Notes under the pieces: model-generated
The model's database searches: none
What the model was told of the DNA's origin: nothing
What the model saw: the letters and a program-made list of their open reading frames with translations, nothing else
Assembly: GCF_900100195.1 (NCBI RefSeq)
Contig: NZ_FNES01000006.1
Span: 162,929-226,928 of the forward strand
Length of the DNA stretch: 64,000 nucleotides
Source of the DNA: Billgrantia gudaonensis
GTDB lineage: Bacteria > Pseudomonadota > Gammaproteobacteria > Pseudomonadales > Halomonadaceae
Direction of reading: 5' to 3'
Position numbers and translations under genes: made by a program
Part shown: positions 8,218 through 17,536 of the stretch, in pieces
How the letters are laid out: each line of letters starts with the position of its first letter
Position numbering within the stretch: the stretch's first letter is position 1

Positions 8218-8796
8218 ATGTCCAAGCTCGACCTCGATCTTCCCGATTCCCTGGCCACCATGCGCGAGGTCATGGAGACCGCCGACTGCCTGATCACCCA
8301 TCAGGAAGTCGAGCGCGCCCTCGACCGCATGGCCGACGAGATCACCCGTGACCTGGGCGACCGCTTACCGGTCTTCTACTGCGTGATGAACGGTGGGTTG
8401 ATTACCACCGGCCACCTGCTCACCCGGCTGGGCTTTCCGCTCGAGGTCGACTATCTGCACGCCACGCGCTATCGCGGCGGCATCCGTGGCGGTGAGTTGT
8501 TCTGGCGCGTCTCGCCGGAAATCCCCATGGCCGGTCGTCACGTGGTGATCGTCGACGACATCCTCGACGAAGGGGCGACGCTCGCCGCCATTCTCGAATA
8601 TTGTCGCGATGCCGGTGCGGCGAGCATTTCCACCGCGGTGCTGGTCGACAAGCGCCATGACCGCAAGGCAGTGCCCGGGCTCGAAGCCGACTACTGCAGC
8701 CTGCAGGTCGCCGACCGCTACGTGTTCGGCTTCGGCATGGACTACAAGGGCTACTGGCGCAATGCGCCGGGGATCTTTGCGCCCAAGGGGTTGTAA
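8218..8796 (+). CDS. hpt: hypoxanthine-guanine phosphoribosyltransferase
   Basis: 192 residues. The PRPP-binding signature VVIVDDILDEGATLAAI lies near residues 104-120, with an upstream YCVMNGGLI loop and a KGYWRN-type C-terminus. It salvages hypoxanthine/guanine to IMP/GMP. A hairpin directly follows the stop. The allocation between HPRT and close hypoxanthine-specific relatives is by resemblance only. Confidence 0.88.
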   Translation: MSKLDLDLPDSLATMREVMETADCLITHQEVERALDRMADEITRDLGDRLPVFYCVMNGGLITTGHLLTRLGFPLEVDYLHATRYRGGIRGGELFWRVSPEIPMAGRHVVIVDDILDEGATLAAILEYCRDAGAASISTAVLVDKRHDRKAVPGLEADYCSLQVADRYVFGFGMDYKGYWRNAPGIFAPKGL

Positions 8797-8797
8797 C

Positions 8798-8812
8798 CGC
8801 CCCTTCGGGGCG
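8798..8812 (+). terminator. short GC hairpin after hpt
   Basis: CGCCCC-TTC-GGGGCG immediately follows the hpt stop. It has no T tract, so it may stabilise the transcript end rather than terminate; the stronger T-tailed hairpin lies about 60 bases further on. Confidence 0.4.
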
Positions 8813-8861
8813 AGCTGTAAGCCTTGAGCCGTAAGCTATAAGAAACCCCACGCGCCTGACG

Positions 8862-8887
8862 TGAACTGCACCCCGAAAGCTGGACAC
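8862..8887. mobile_element. possible decayed IS3-family terminal repeat
   Basis: The stretch from TGAACTGCACCCCGAAAGC to GGACAC resembles the ends of IS3-family (IS150-group) elements, which often start TGAACTGCACCCC. No transposase frame is nearby, so this would be only a relic. The resemblance is recalled, not searched. Confidence 0.35.
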
Positions 8888-8910
8888 CCAATCCAACCTT
8901 CGGGGTTTTT
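8871..8910 (+). terminator. rho-independent terminator downstream of hpt
   Basis: The arms 8871-8884 and 8892-8905 pair at 12 of 14 positions around a 7-base loop and are followed by TTTTT. It should terminate the psrA-nagZ-hpt side before the convergent acyl-CoA ligase gene. Confidence 0.65.
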
Positions 8911-8933
8911 CTTACCGCTTAAAAGCCTACAGC

Positions 8934-10634
8934 TTAAGCCAATCCCAGCTCGTGGGTGGCTTCCTCGCGCATCTTGAACTTCTGGATCTTGCCGGTGACG
9001 GTCATCGGGAATTCGTCGACGAACTTCACGTAGCGCGGAATCTTGTAGTGGGCGATCTGGCCCTTGCAGAATTCCTTGAGCTCGTCGGCGGTGAGCTGCT
9101 GGCCGTCGCTGAGCTTGACCCAGGCCATCACTTCCTCGCCGTACTTCTCGTCGGGTACGCCGATCACCTGGACGTCGGAGATGGCGGGATGGGTATAGAG
9201 GAAGTCTTCGATCTCGCGCGGGTAGATGTTCTCGCCGCCGCGGATGATCATGTCCTTGATGCGTCCGACGATCGCCACGTAACCCTCGTCGTCCATGGTG
9301 GCCAGATCGCCGGTGTGCATCCAGCGGGCTTCGTCGATGGCCTTGTTGGTGGCCTCTTGGTTGTTCCAGTAGCCCAGCATCACGCTGTAGCCCCGCGTGC
9401 ACAGTTCTCCGGTCTCGCCACGCGGCACCACGGCGCCGGTTTCGGGGCTGACCAGTTTCACCTCCAGGTGCGGATGGATGGTGCCCACGGTGGTGACGCG
9501 CTTCTCCAGCGGGGCATCGGTCTGGGTCTGGAAGCTAACCGGGCTGGTCTCGGTCATGCCGTAGCAGATGGTGACGTCTTCCATGTGCATCTTGTCGATC
9601 ACCTGGCGCATCACCTCGATGGGGCAGATCGACCCGGCCATGATGCCGGTGCGCAGATGGGAGAGATCGAAGCGGGAGAAGTCCGGATGCTCCAGCTCGG
9701 CGATGAACATGGTGGGCACGCCATACAGAGCGGTGGCCTTCTCTTCCGACACAGCGCGCAGCGTGGCCTCGGGCTCGAAACCGTCACCGGGGTAGATCAT
9801 GGTGGCACCGTGGGTCACGCAGCCCAGGTTGCCCATCACCATGCCGAAGCAGTGGTAGAGCGGAACCGGGATCACCAGGCGGTCCTTCTCCGTGAAGCCC
9901 ATGGTGCGCGCCACGAAGAAGCCGTTGTTGAGGATGTTGTGATGCGACAGGGTGGCGCCCTTGGGCGCCCCGGTGGTGCCGGAGGTGTACTGGATGTTGA
10001 TCGGTTCGTCGAACTGCAGCGTGGCTTGCACCTCGGCCAGGTGCTCGGCGGAGACTTCGTCGGCATGCGCAAGCATGCTCTCCCAACTGAACATGCCGGT
10101 GAGCGCGCGGTCGCCGTCCAGGCAGATCACGCGCTCGAGTTCGGGTAGCTTGGCACTGGAGAAAGTGCTCGGGGCACCGTCGCGCAGCTCTGGAGCCAGC
10201 TCGGCCAGAGTCGCCACGTAGTCGGAGCTCTTGAACGCGCCCTGCAGGATCAGCGTGGAAGTACCGGACTGTCGCAGTGCGTACTCCAGCTCATGGGTGC
10301 GATAGCTGGGGTTGATGTTGACCAGGATGGCGCCGATCTTGGCGGTGGCGAACTGGGTGATGGTCCACTCGGCGCAGTTGGGCGACCAGATGCCCACGCG
10401 GTCTCCTTTCTTCACGCCCAGCGCGATCAGGGAGCGAGCGGCGGTATCCACGGCATCGCGAAGTTCACGCCAGGTGTAGCGCAGACCCTGATGGAGGCTC
10501 AGCAGGGCGTCGCCGTTGGGAAAGCGCGCCACCGTCTCATCGAAGCAGTCACCGATGGTCTGCCCCTTGAGAGGCGTGTCGCTGATCCCGCTGACGTAGC
10601 TGTTGTGATCCTTGTGAGCGTCTTGGCGTGTCAT
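8934..10634 (-). CDS. AMP-binding acyl-CoA synthetase
   Basis: 566 residues from ATG 10634. The AMP-binding P-loop [16 protein letters not shown], the adenine-binding YGMTETSPV, the [12 protein letters not shown] hinge region and the C-terminal catalytic Lys segment [11 protein letters not shown] are all present. It activates a carboxylic acid to its CoA thioester through an acyl-adenylate; medium- or branched-chain substrates fit the context. It lies 84 bases downstream of a LiuR-like regulator on the same strand, so branched-chain acid use is likely. A longer in-frame start at 10703 would overlap the regulator and is not preferred. Confidence 0.88.
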   Translation of the reverse strand: MTRQDAHKDHNSYVSGISDTPLKGQTIGDCFDETVARFPNGDALLSLHQGLRYTWRELRDAVDTAARSLIALGVKKGDRVGIWSPNCAEWTITQFATAKIGAILVNINPSYRTHELEYALRQSGTSTLILQGAFKSSDYVATLAELAPELRDGAPSTFSSAKLPELERVICLDGDRALTGMFSWESMLAHADEVSAEHLAEVQATLQFDEPINIQYTSGTTGAPKGATLSHHNILNNGFFVARTMGFTEKDRLVIPVPLYHCFGMVMGNLGCVTHGATMIYPGDGFEPEATLRAVSEEKATALYGVPTMFIAELEHPDFSRFDLSHLRTGIMAGSICPIEVMRQVIDKMHMEDVTICYGMTETSPVSFQTQTDAPLEKRVTTVGTIHPHLEVKLVSPETGAVVPRGETGELCTRGYSVMLGYWNNQEATNKAIDEARWMHTGDLATMDDEGYVAIVGRIKDMIIRGGENIYPREIEDFLYTHPAISDVQVIGVPDEKYGEEVMAWVKLSDGQQLTADELKEFCKGQIAHYKIPRYVKFVDEFPMTVTGKIQKFKMREEATHELGLA

Positions 10635-10718
10635 TGCTGTTACCCATCTTGTTGTGGCGAATGTGTAGAGGCGAAGGACGTCATCCCGGGGCCGTGCCGG
10701 CAATGCAGCGACGCAGCG

Positions 10719-11165
10719 TCAGGCTCCCTGGCGAGCCAGGCGGTCGAGCACCTCGCGGGCCCGGCTCTCGACGTCATCGAGTTCACGCTGCATCAAGCGA
10801 ATGTCTTCCAGCTGGCGTTCCATGTTGGCGCGCTTCTCGCCCAGGATTTCCAGCAGACGCTTGAGCTGTCGGGCGTTGCCGTCCGGCATGGCGTCGTACA
10901 TCTCGATGACTTCGCGAATCTCGGCGAGCGAGAAGCCCAGGCGCTTGCCGCGCAGGGTGAGCTTGAGGCGCACCCGGTCTTTCTCGTGATAGACCCGCGT
11001 CTGGCCGCGGCGCTCGGGTGCCAGTAGCCCTTCCTGCTCATAGAAGCGGATGGTGCGCGGGGTCACCTCGAACATTCGCGCCAGTTCGCCGATGGAATAG
11101 GTGCGCCGCTGGCGCGGAAGGCTGCCGCTGACCGAAGAGGTGACGTCGGGACTGGAGGTGCTCAT
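10719..11165 (-). CDS. MerR-family regulator, LiuR-like
   Basis: 148 residues. The MerR winged HTH spans about residues 22-90 (TYSIGELARMFEVTPRTIRF, EQEGLLAPERRGQTRVY), followed by a long dimerisation coiled coil. There are no metal-binding Cys residues. The closest family recognised is LiuR, which controls branched-chain amino-acid and acyl-CoA catabolism in proteobacteria. Support comes from a LiuR-type box in the divergent promoter and neighbouring acyl-CoA genes on both sides. The liu leucine enzymes themselves are not in the window. Confidence 0.8.
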   Translation of the reverse strand: MSTSSPDVTSSVSGSLPRQRRTYSIGELARMFEVTPRTIRFYEQEGLLAPERRGQTRVYHEKDRVRLKLTLRGKRLGFSLAEIREVIEMYDAMPDGNARQLKRLLEILGEKRANMERQLEDIRLMQRELDDVESRAREVLDRLARQGA

Positions 11166-11235
11166 CGCTGCTGTCCTGTAGCCGGGTGGTGCGCCGTGTG
11201 GCTGTCCACCATCGTATTCGCAACACTAGACGACG

Positions 11236-11251
11236 TTGACGTTAACGTAAA
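11236..11251. promoter_or_regulatory. LiuR-type operator
   Basis: TTGACGTTAACGTAAA is a 16-bp near-palindrome with the ACGT-WW-ACGT architecture described for LiuR sites. It lies 71 bases before the regulator start and 141 before the acyl-CoA dehydrogenase start, placed to control both directions. Confidence 0.65.
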
Positions 11252-11282
11252 GTGGTTGTCGACTAAGGGTGGTGTGCGCTAA

Positions 11283-11302
11283 AACCTAGCAAGTGCTAGG
11301 TT
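11283..11302. promoter_or_regulatory. perfect 20-bp inverted repeat before the valine operon
   Basis: AACCTAGCA and TGCTAGGTT flank AG. The repeat is about 90 bases upstream of the acyl-CoA dehydrogenase start and 32 bases beyond the LiuR box. There is no T run, so an operator is more likely than a terminator. A TetR-type acyl-CoA regulator is a plausible binder; none is encoded adjacent. Confidence 0.5.
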
Positions 11303-11391
11303 GGCTTGCATCGAGCCAGCGCTGCGGTGGTGGCCCTGTCGCCGACCATGACGCTTTCGTCTCCACGCCGTAACCAAAGAGGATGCCCCCG

Positions 11392-12558
11392 ATGGATTTT
11401 TCCCTGACCGATGACCAGAAGGCGCTCGTCCAGGCCGCTGCGGATTTCTCCCAGGCAGAATTGGCCGAGCATGCCGCCGAATGGGATGCGACGTCGCACT
11501 TTCCGGTCGATGTCATACGTCGCGCCGGCGAAGCGGGTCTGCTGGGCATTTACATTCCCGAGGAACGCGGCGGCCTGGGGCTGTCACGCCTGGACGCCTC
11601 GCTGATCTTCGAGCAGCTTTCTCAAGGGTGCATCGCCACGACAGCCTATCTTACCATCCACAACATGGTGGCATGGATGGTGGCGAGCTGGGGCAGCGAA
11701 GCGCTGCGCGAGGCCTGGGTCGAGCGTCTGGTCAGCGGTGAGTGCCTGGGCTGCTACTGCCTCACCGAACCCGGCTCGGGGTCGGATGCCGCCAGTCTGC
11801 GTACCAAGGCCGTGCGCGACGGAGACGACTACGTCATCACCGGCTCCAAGATGTTCATCTCCGGCGCCGGGGCCAACGACGTGCTGGTGGTGATGGCGCG
11901 AACCGGCGAACCCGACAGCGGCGCCGGCGGGGTGTCGGCGATTCTGGTGCCCGCCGATGCCACCGGCATCGAATACGGCAAGAACGAAGACAAAATGGGC
12001 TGGAAGAGCCAACCCACGCGCTTGATCAGCTTCGACGGCGTGCGCGTGCCGGTAGGCAACCGCCTGGGCGAGGAGGGCGAGGGATTCAAGCTGGCCATGA
12101 AAGGGCTCGACGGCGGTCGCCTGAACATCGCCAGCTGTTCGCTGGGGGCGGCTCAGCACGCCCTGACGCTCGCTCGCAACTACATGACAGAACGCAAGCA
12201 GTTCGGCCGCGAACTGGCCGGCTTCCAGGCGCTGCAGTTCAAGCTGGCCGACATGGCCACCGAACTCACTGCGGCACGCCTGATGGTTCGCCACGCCGCC
12301 TGGCGGCTCGATCAGGGCGACCCCGAAGCCACCGTTCACTGCGCCATGGCCAAGCGCTTCGCGACCGACATGGGCTTCGACGTGTGCAACGAAGCGTTGC
12401 AGATCCACGGCGGTTACGGTTATCTCAGGGAGTTTCCGCTGGAGCGCATGGTGCGCGACACTCGAGTGCACCAGATCCTCGAGGGCACCAACGAGATCAT
12501 GCGTGTGATCGTGGCCCGCCGCCTGCTGGCGGATGGCGTGATCGAAGCGCTGCAATGA
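11392..12558 (+). CDS. acyl-CoA dehydrogenase, probably isobutyryl-CoA dehydrogenase
   Basis: 388 residues from ATG 11392, which has GAGG 9 bases upstream; ATG 11383 directly abuts the ribosome binding site and is unlikely. FAD/acyl-CoA dehydrogenase signatures CYCLTEPGSGSDAASL, the KQFGRELAGFQALQFKLADM stretch and the C-terminal EGTNEIMRVIVARRLL with the catalytic Glu region are present. The next two genes act later in valine breakdown, so isobutyryl-CoA to methacrylyl-CoA is the likely step. A dedicated methacrylyl-CoA hydratase is not visible here. Confidence 0.88.
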   Translation: MDFSLTDDQKALVQAAADFSQAELAEHAAEWDATSHFPVDVIRRAGEAGLLGIYIPEERGGLGLSRLDASLIFEQLSQGCIATTAYLTIHNMVAWMVASWGSEALREAWVERLVSGECLGCYCLTEPGSGSDAASLRTKAVRDGDDYVITGSKMFISGAGANDVLVVMARTGEPDSGAGGVSAILVPADATGIEYGKNEDKMGWKSQPTRLISFDGVRVPVGNRLGEEGEGFKLAMKGLDGGRLNIASCSLGAAQHALTLARNYMTERKQFGRELAGFQALQFKLADMATELTAARLMVRHAAWRLDQGDPEATVHCAMAKRFATDMGFDVCNEALQIHGGYGYLREFPLERMVRDTRVHQILEGTNEIMRVIVARRLLADGVIEALQ

Positions 12559-12577
12559 CAATCAGGAGAGAACGAGC

Positions 12578-13732
12578 ATGACGGATCTTGCGGTCATCTT
12601 CGATGAACTGCCCACTCGCGACGGTGGCCGAATCGGCGTGGCCACGCTCAACGCGCCCAAGTCGCTCAATGCCCTGTCGCTGGAGATGGCACGGCAGCTC
12701 GATGCCAAGCTGGATGCCTGGGCGGTGGATCGCAGTGTCGTGGCGGTGTGGCTGGAAGGAGCGGGCGACAAGGCCTTCTGCGCCGGCGGCGACATCGTGG
12801 CGCTCTACCGCTCCATGACCGAGGAGGGCGAGAACCGCGGCGCCGGTCGCGACAGCGTCTTTGCCGAGACCTATTTCACCACGGAGTACCGGCTCGATTA
12901 CCGCATTCACTCCTATCCCAAGCCGCTGCTGGTGTGGGGTGACGGCATCGTCATGGGAGGCGGTCTCGGGCTGATGTCCGGCGCTTCTCAACGGCTGGTC
13001 ACCGAAACCACGCGCATCGCCATGCCGGAGATATCGATCGGGCTCTATCCAGACATTGGAGCCAGTTGGTTCCTCAATCGCATGCCGCCGGGAGTGGGTG
13101 CCTATCTCGGCCTCACCGGGGCGCAGCTCAATGCACGCGACGCTCTGGACCTGGGCATGGCGGACCGCTTCGTGCCCCGCGAGCGGCGCGATGCATTGCT
13201 GGATGCCTTGACTGCGGCCGACTACGGCAACCGCTCGCCGGCAGCGCTGCGAGCCGCCGTGCAGGCGGTGCTCGATGCGCACGAGTCCCGTGAAGCGGCA
13301 CCGGCCGGGCAGGTATGGCCACTCCTCGATCATATCCAGCGGTTGGTGGGACGCGTCGACGCTGCCAGTGCCGTGCAGCGGATTCTCGCCGATGACTGCG
13401 ATGGCGAGTGGCTCGCCGCCAACCGAGCGCGCCTCGCTGCCGGCAGCCCGCTTTCGGCACAGCTGGTGTGGCGCATGCTCGAGCGTCACCGTCATACCAG
13501 TCTGGCCGAGGCTTTCCGCGACGAGCTCTCGCTCTCCGTGCAGTGCTGCCGTCAGGGCGACATCGCCGAGGGGGTGAGGGCACTGCTGATCGACAAGGAC
13601 AAGAGCCCCCGGTGGCGACATGCGGATGCCGCCAGCGTACCGGAGGAGGACGTCCAGGCGATGATGACGCCATTGTGGTCGGACGAGGAGAATCCGCTGC
13701 GCGACCTGGGCAGCGGTCATCGCGTCGGCTGA
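12578..13732 (+). CDS. 3-hydroxyisobutyryl-CoA hydrolase / enoyl-CoA hydratase family
   Basis: 384 residues, longer than a simple enoyl-CoA hydratase and matching the HIBCH type. The crotonase oxyanion motifs FCAGGDIVALYRS and MGGGLGLM are present, followed by EISIGLYPDIGASWFLNRMPPGVGAYLGLTG, typical of 3-hydroxyisobutyryl-CoA hydrolases. It would release 3-hydroxyisobutyrate for the following MmsB. It lies 19 bases after the dehydrogenase with a good AGGAG site, so the genes form an operon. Confidence 0.9.
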   Translation: MTDLAVIFDELPTRDGGRIGVATLNAPKSLNALSLEMARQLDAKLDAWAVDRSVVAVWLEGAGDKAFCAGGDIVALYRSMTEEGENRGAGRDSVFAETYFTTEYRLDYRIHSYPKPLLVWGDGIVMGGGLGLMSGASQRLVTETTRIAMPEISIGLYPDIGASWFLNRMPPGVGAYLGLTGAQLNARDALDLGMADRFVPRERRDALLDALTAADYGNRSPAALRAAVQAVLDAHESREAAPAGQVWPLLDHIQRLVGRVDAASAVQRILADDCDGEWLAANRARLAAGSPLSAQLVWRMLERHRHTSLAEAFRDELSLSVQCCRQGDIAEGVRALLIDKDKSPRWRHADAASVPEEDVQAMMTPLWSDEENPLRDLGSGHRVG

Positions 13733-13786
13733 TGGCGGCGACGCGACGCCACACGCATTTGCCACGACAAGACAGGAGCTACATCA

Positions 13787-14689
13787 ATGAAAATCGCCTT
13801 CATCGGACTGGGCAACATGGGGGCCCCCATGGCCACCAACCTGGTCAAGGCCGGGCATGACGTCCATGTCTTCGACCTGGTCGAGGGAGCCGTCAAGGCA
13901 CTGGAAGCCGAAGGTGCGACGCGCGGCGAAAGCGCCCAGGCCGTGGCGCGCGGAGCCGAGGTGGTCATCTCCATGTTGCCGGCGGGCGCCCACGTTCGCG
14001 GTCTCTACCTGGGCCGTGACGGGGAGGTCGGCCTGTTCGACGCCCTCGACGGCAAGCCGCTGATCGTCGACGCTTCGACCATCTCGCCGGAAGACGCCCG
14101 TCACGTTGGCGCGGCCGCCGCCGAGCGCGGTCTCACCTATCTGGATGCCCCGGTCTCGGGCGGCGTGGGCGGTGCCAAGGCCGGCACCTTGACCTTCATC
14201 GTCGGGGGCGTCGAGGCCGGTTTCGAGCAGGCTAGGCCGGTGCTCGAGAACATGGGCAAGAACATCTTCCATGCGGGCCCGGTCGGCGCCGGACAGGTCG
14301 CCAAGATCTGCAACAACATGCTGCTGGGGATTCTGATGAGCGGCACTGCCGAGGCCCTGGCTCTAGGCGTGAAGAACGGCATGGATCCGGCGGTGCTCTC
14401 CGAAATCATGAAGCAGAGCAGCGGTGGCAATTGGGCGCTCAATGTCTACAATCCCTGGCCGGGCGTCATGGAGGGCTCGGCGGCTTCCCGCGACTATCAG
14501 GGCGGCTTCCTCACCGACCTCATGGCCAAGGATCTAGGGCTCGCCTGGGAGCTGGCGCTGGGCAGCAAGGCGACAGTGCCGATGGGGTCGCAGGCGCGCA
14601 ACCTGTTCGCGCTGCACAGCGCCCAGGGGAGCGGCCAACTCGATTTCTCCAGCATCCAGAAGCTGTATCGAGCTGGGGAAGAGGGCTGA
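13787..14689 (+). CDS. mmsB: 3-hydroxyisobutyrate dehydrogenase
   Basis: 300 residues. The N-terminal NAD-binding GLGNMGAPMATNL, substrate-binding DAPVSGGVGGAKAGTL and catalytic Lys segment GQVAKICNNMLLG are classic for the beta-hydroxyacid dehydrogenase family. It oxidises 3-hydroxyisobutyrate to methylmalonate semialdehyde. It is third in the valine operon, 54 bases after the hydrolase, with AGGAG before the ATG. MmsA, the next enzyme, is not in the window. Confidence 0.95.
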   Translation: MKIAFIGLGNMGAPMATNLVKAGHDVHVFDLVEGAVKALEAEGATRGESAQAVARGAEVVISMLPAGAHVRGLYLGRDGEVGLFDALDGKPLIVDASTISPEDARHVGAAAAERGLTYLDAPVSGGVGGAKAGTLTFIVGGVEAGFEQARPVLENMGKNIFHAGPVGAGQVAKICNNMLLGILMSGTAEALALGVKNGMDPAVLSEIMKQSSGGNWALNVYNPWPGVMEGSAASRDYQGGFLTDLMAKDLGLAWELALGSKATVPMGSQARNLFALHSAQGSGQLDFSSIQKLYRAGEEG

Positions 14690-14710
14690 CCCTGTCTTTG
14701 GCAGCTCATC

Positions 14711-14742
14711 GCGAAACGGGCACAATCGGGTGCCCGTTTCGC
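14711..14742. terminator. perfect 13-bp stem-loop after mmsB
   Basis: GCGAAACGGGCAC (14711-14723) pairs perfectly with 14730-14742 around a 6-base loop. It lies 22 bases after the mmsB stop and 15 before the MATE start. There is no clear T tract, so it may attenuate transcription into the MATE gene rather than fully terminate. Confidence 0.5.
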
Positions 14743-14756
14743 CGTCGAGAGTCCGA

Positions 14757-16148
14757 ATGAGCGCCCGCACGCCTGCTACCCCTGCCGCTTCCCGCCGTCC
14801 TGCCCGCCGCGATCTGCTCGAAGGTCCCATCGCCGTCACCCTGCTGCGCAAGAGCCTGCCGGTCGTCGGCGGCATGATCGCCATGATGAGCTTCAACCTC
14901 GTGGATGCCTGGTTCATCGCCCGGCTGGGTACCCAGCCACTGGCGGCGGTGTCTTTCACCTTTCCGGTGGTGTTCTCGGTGATCAGTCTGGCGATCGGTC
15001 TGGGCATCGGCACCTCGGCGGTGGTGGCGCGTCGCCTGGGACAGGGCGATCTGGCAACGGTGCGTCGCCGGGCCACCGATGCGGGCTTGCTCGCACTGGT
15101 CGTGGGCGTGGCGTTGACTCTCCTCGGGCTGGCTACGCTGGAGCCACTGTTTCGCCTGCTGGGAGCCGATGCGTCGCTGCTGCCGCACATACGCGACTAC
15201 ATGGGCATCTGGTACCTGGGTGCGGCGGCCTTGATTGTGCCACGGGTGCTCAACAGCGTGCTGCGTGCCCAGGGAAACACGCTGATACCCGGGCTCATGA
15301 TGGCCCTGGCCGCCGCGCTCAACGGACTGCTCGACTGGCTGCTTATCTTCGGCGTGGGGCCGCTGCCGGCGCTGGGCGTCTCTGGGGCCGCCCTGGCCAG
15401 CGTGTGTAGCTGGGGGCTGATGGGCGTGGCACTGTGCTGTCAACGTGAACTGCGTGAGCTCATCGATCTCGCCGGCCTGACCCTGCATGGACTGGTCGAG
15501 TCCTGGCAGGAATTGTCGCGAATCGCCGTGCCGGCCGCCATCACCAGCGTCTTCACCCCGCTCGCCATGGCCATGATCACCCGCATCATGGCGCACCACG
15601 GGCATGCGGCGGTGGCGGCTTTCGGAGTCGGCACGCGCCTCGATGCCATCGCCCAGATCGCGGTGTTGGCGCTTTCGATGACGCTGCCACCGCTGGTCAG
15701 CCAGAACAGCGGTGCCGGGCAGGTCGACCGCGTGCGGCGTGCCGTCTTCGGCTGTTTCGCTTTCGTGCTGGTGTGGCAACTGGCGGTGTGGCTGCTGCTG
15801 CAAGGCCTCGCTCCCTGGCTGGTGGCAAGCTACGCCGAGGGGGCGGCCACGGCCGATGTGCTGCGAACCTTCCTGTGGTGGGTGCCGTTGGGGCTGGGGG
15901 CTCAGGGCGTGGTGATTCTGACGGTTTCCTCGCTCAATGCCCTGCACGAGCCGGGGCGTGCCATGCGGCTGTCGCTGATTCGGCTGTTCATCCTCAGCGT
16001 GCCGTTGGCCTGGCTGGGTGGCCGGCTCGCCGGGCCGAGCGGCGTTTTCCTCGGCATGTTGCTCGCCAATGGGCTGGTGGCGTTGGTGGCCTGGTGGCAG
16101 ATCCGAGCTCGGCTGGCGGTGGCCGAACGGGTGGCGGCGACGCCGTAA
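14757..16148 (+). CDS. MATE-family multidrug/Na+ antiporter
   Basis: 463 residues with about 12 membrane helices in two MatE repeats: residues about 25-230, beginning LLRKSLPVVGGMIAMMSFNL, and about 245-455. MATE proteins export cationic compounds using Na+ or H+ gradients. ATG 14757 is used; a GTG 27 bases upstream would start inside the stem-loop. There is no adjacent regulator, and the substrate is unknown. It lies between the valine operon and gcdH without an obvious functional link. Confidence 0.88.
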   Translation: MSARTPATPAASRRPARRDLLEGPIAVTLLRKSLPVVGGMIAMMSFNLVDAWFIARLGTQPLAAVSFTFPVVFSVISLAIGLGIGTSAVVARRLGQGDLATVRRRATDAGLLALVVGVALTLLGLATLEPLFRLLGADASLLPHIRDYMGIWYLGAAALIVPRVLNSVLRAQGNTLIPGLMMALAAALNGLLDWLLIFGVGPLPALGVSGAALASVCSWGLMGVALCCQRELRELIDLAGLTLHGLVESWQELSRIAVPAAITSVFTPLAMAMITRIMAHHGHAAVAAFGVGTRLDAIAQIAVLALSMTLPPLVSQNSGAGQVDRVRRAVFGCFAFVLVWQLAVWLLLQGLAPWLVASYAEGAATADVLRTFLWWVPLGLGAQGVVILTVSSLNALHEPGRAMRLSLIRLFILSVPLAWLGGRLAGPSGVFLGMLLANGLVALVAWWQIRARLAVAERVAATP

Positions 16149-16324
16149 AGTGATGTCGATTGCCGTGCTTGGCGAATGATTTCCTCTTCGACCCGTCCCC
16201 GGCATCCGTGCGTGCCCGGCTCCGGTCGCTTGCATGATCGCCGGGGCGGGTTGGCAGTGGAGCGGTTTTGCTCTACATTTAGTGAAAATATAGAAATTAT
16301 TTGCCTGCCACCGAGGAGCCCGCC

Positions 16325-17506
16325 ATGAGTTCGATCACCCCCGTCACCTGGGACGATCCCTTCCGCCTCGTCGACCAGCTCAGCGAAGAAGAGCGCATGG
16401 TCCACCAGACCGCCCAGGATTACAGCCAGGAGAAGCTGCTTCCCCGGGTGCTCGAGGCCAACCGTCACGAGATCTTCCATCGCGAAATCATGAACGAGAT
16501 GGGCGAACTGGGTTTGCTGGGTGCCACCATCGACGGCTACGGCTGCGCCGGCCTCAACTACGTCAGCTATGGCCTGATCGCCCGTGAGGTGGAGCGCGTC
16601 GACTCCGGCTATCGCAGCGCCATGAGCGTGCAGTCGAGTCTGGTGATGTATCCCATCCACGCCTTCGGCAGCGAGGCGCAGCGCGAGAAATACCTGCCCA
16701 AGCTGGCCAGCGGCGAGTGGGTGGGGGCGTTCGGTCTCACCGAACCCGATCACGGCTCAGACCCGGGCGGCATGTCCACTCGCGCCATCCGCACCGATGG
16801 CGGCTGGCGTCTCAATGGCACCAAGACCTGGATCACCAATTCGCCCATCGCCGATGTCTTCGTGGTGTGGGCGCGGGACGACGAGGGCGTGATTCGCGGC
16901 TTCATTCTCGAGCAGGGCATGAAGGGGCTTTCCGCACCCAAGATCGAGGGCAAGTTCAGCCTGCGTGCTTCGGTCACCGGCCAGATCGCCATGCAAGACG
17001 TGGAAGTCTCCGATGAGGCACGTTTGCCGGGCGTGACCGGGCTCAAGGGGCCGTTCTCGTGTCTCAACCGGGCGCGCTACGGCATCGCCTGGGGCAGCAT
17101 GGGCGCCGCTGAGGCCTGTTGGCACGCCGCCCGCCAGTACACCCTCGATCGCAAACAGTTCGGCCGTCCCCTGGCCGCCAACCAGCTCATCCAGAAGAAG
17201 CTCGCCGACATGCAGACCGAGATCGCCCTGGGCTTGCAGGCGGCGCTGCGCGTAGGGCGTATGATCGACGACGGCCAACTGGTGCCGGAGGCGATCTCGC
17301 TGATCAAGCGCAACAACTGCGGCAAGGCGCTGGACATCGCCCGGGTGGCGCGCGACATGCACGGCGGCAACGGTATCGCCGACGAGTACCACGTCATCCG
17401 TCACGTGATGAACCTGGAGGCGGTGAACACCTACGAGGGGACTCATGATGTCCACGCGTTGATTCTGGGTAGGGCACAGACCGGCATCCAGGCCTTTACT
17501 GGCTGA
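16325..17506 (+). CDS. gcdH: glutaryl-CoA dehydrogenase
   Basis: 393 residues from ATG 16325, preceded by GAGGAG at 7 bases. Glutaryl-CoA dehydrogenase features are the N-terminal [33 protein letters not shown], and [20 protein letters not shown] carrying the catalytic Glu. It oxidatively decarboxylates glutaryl-CoA to crotonyl-CoA in lysine/5-aminovalerate/glutarate catabolism. The following CoA-transferase would supply glutaryl-CoA. An AT-rich stretch just upstream (16264-16305) is a likely promoter region. Confidence 0.94.
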   Translation: MSSITPVTWDDPFRLVDQLSEEERMVHQTAQDYSQEKLLPRVLEANRHEIFHREIMNEMGELGLLGATIDGYGCAGLNYVSYGLIAREVERVDSGYRSAMSVQSSLVMYPIHAFGSEAQREKYLPKLASGEWVGAFGLTEPDHGSDPGGMSTRAIRTDGGWRLNGTKTWITNSPIADVFVVWARDDEGVIRGFILEQGMKGLSAPKIEGKFSLRASVTGQIAMQDVEVSDEARLPGVTGLKGPFSCLNRARYGIAWGSMGAAEACWHAARQYTLDRKQFGRPLAANQLIQKKLADMQTEIALGLQAALRVGRMIDDGQLVPEAISLIKRNNCGKALDIARVARDMHGGNGIADEYHVIRHVMNLEAVNTYEGTHDVHALILGRAQTGIQAFTG

Positions 17507-17536
17507 CGGGTAGGCAACAGGAAACGAGTCTAACGA

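Larger units (their letters stand above)
8813..8939. repeat. imperfect inverted-repeat block between hpt and acyl-CoA ligase
   Basis: The left arm (8813-8849) and the reverse complement of the right arm (8902-8939) share the pattern AGCTGTA-GC-TTGAGC-GTAAG followed by AAGAAA-ACCCC. A T-tailed hairpin lies between them. The right arm runs over the 3' end of the acyl-CoA ligase gene. It looks like a small palindromic intergenic repeat or a decayed MITE. Confidence 0.5.

Noticed and set aside
8789..8798. GTTGTAAC, the core of E. coli Ter sites, at the end of hpt.
   Set aside because: Only the 8-base core matches; the flanks do not resemble Ter, and one copy in 64 kb is expected by chance.
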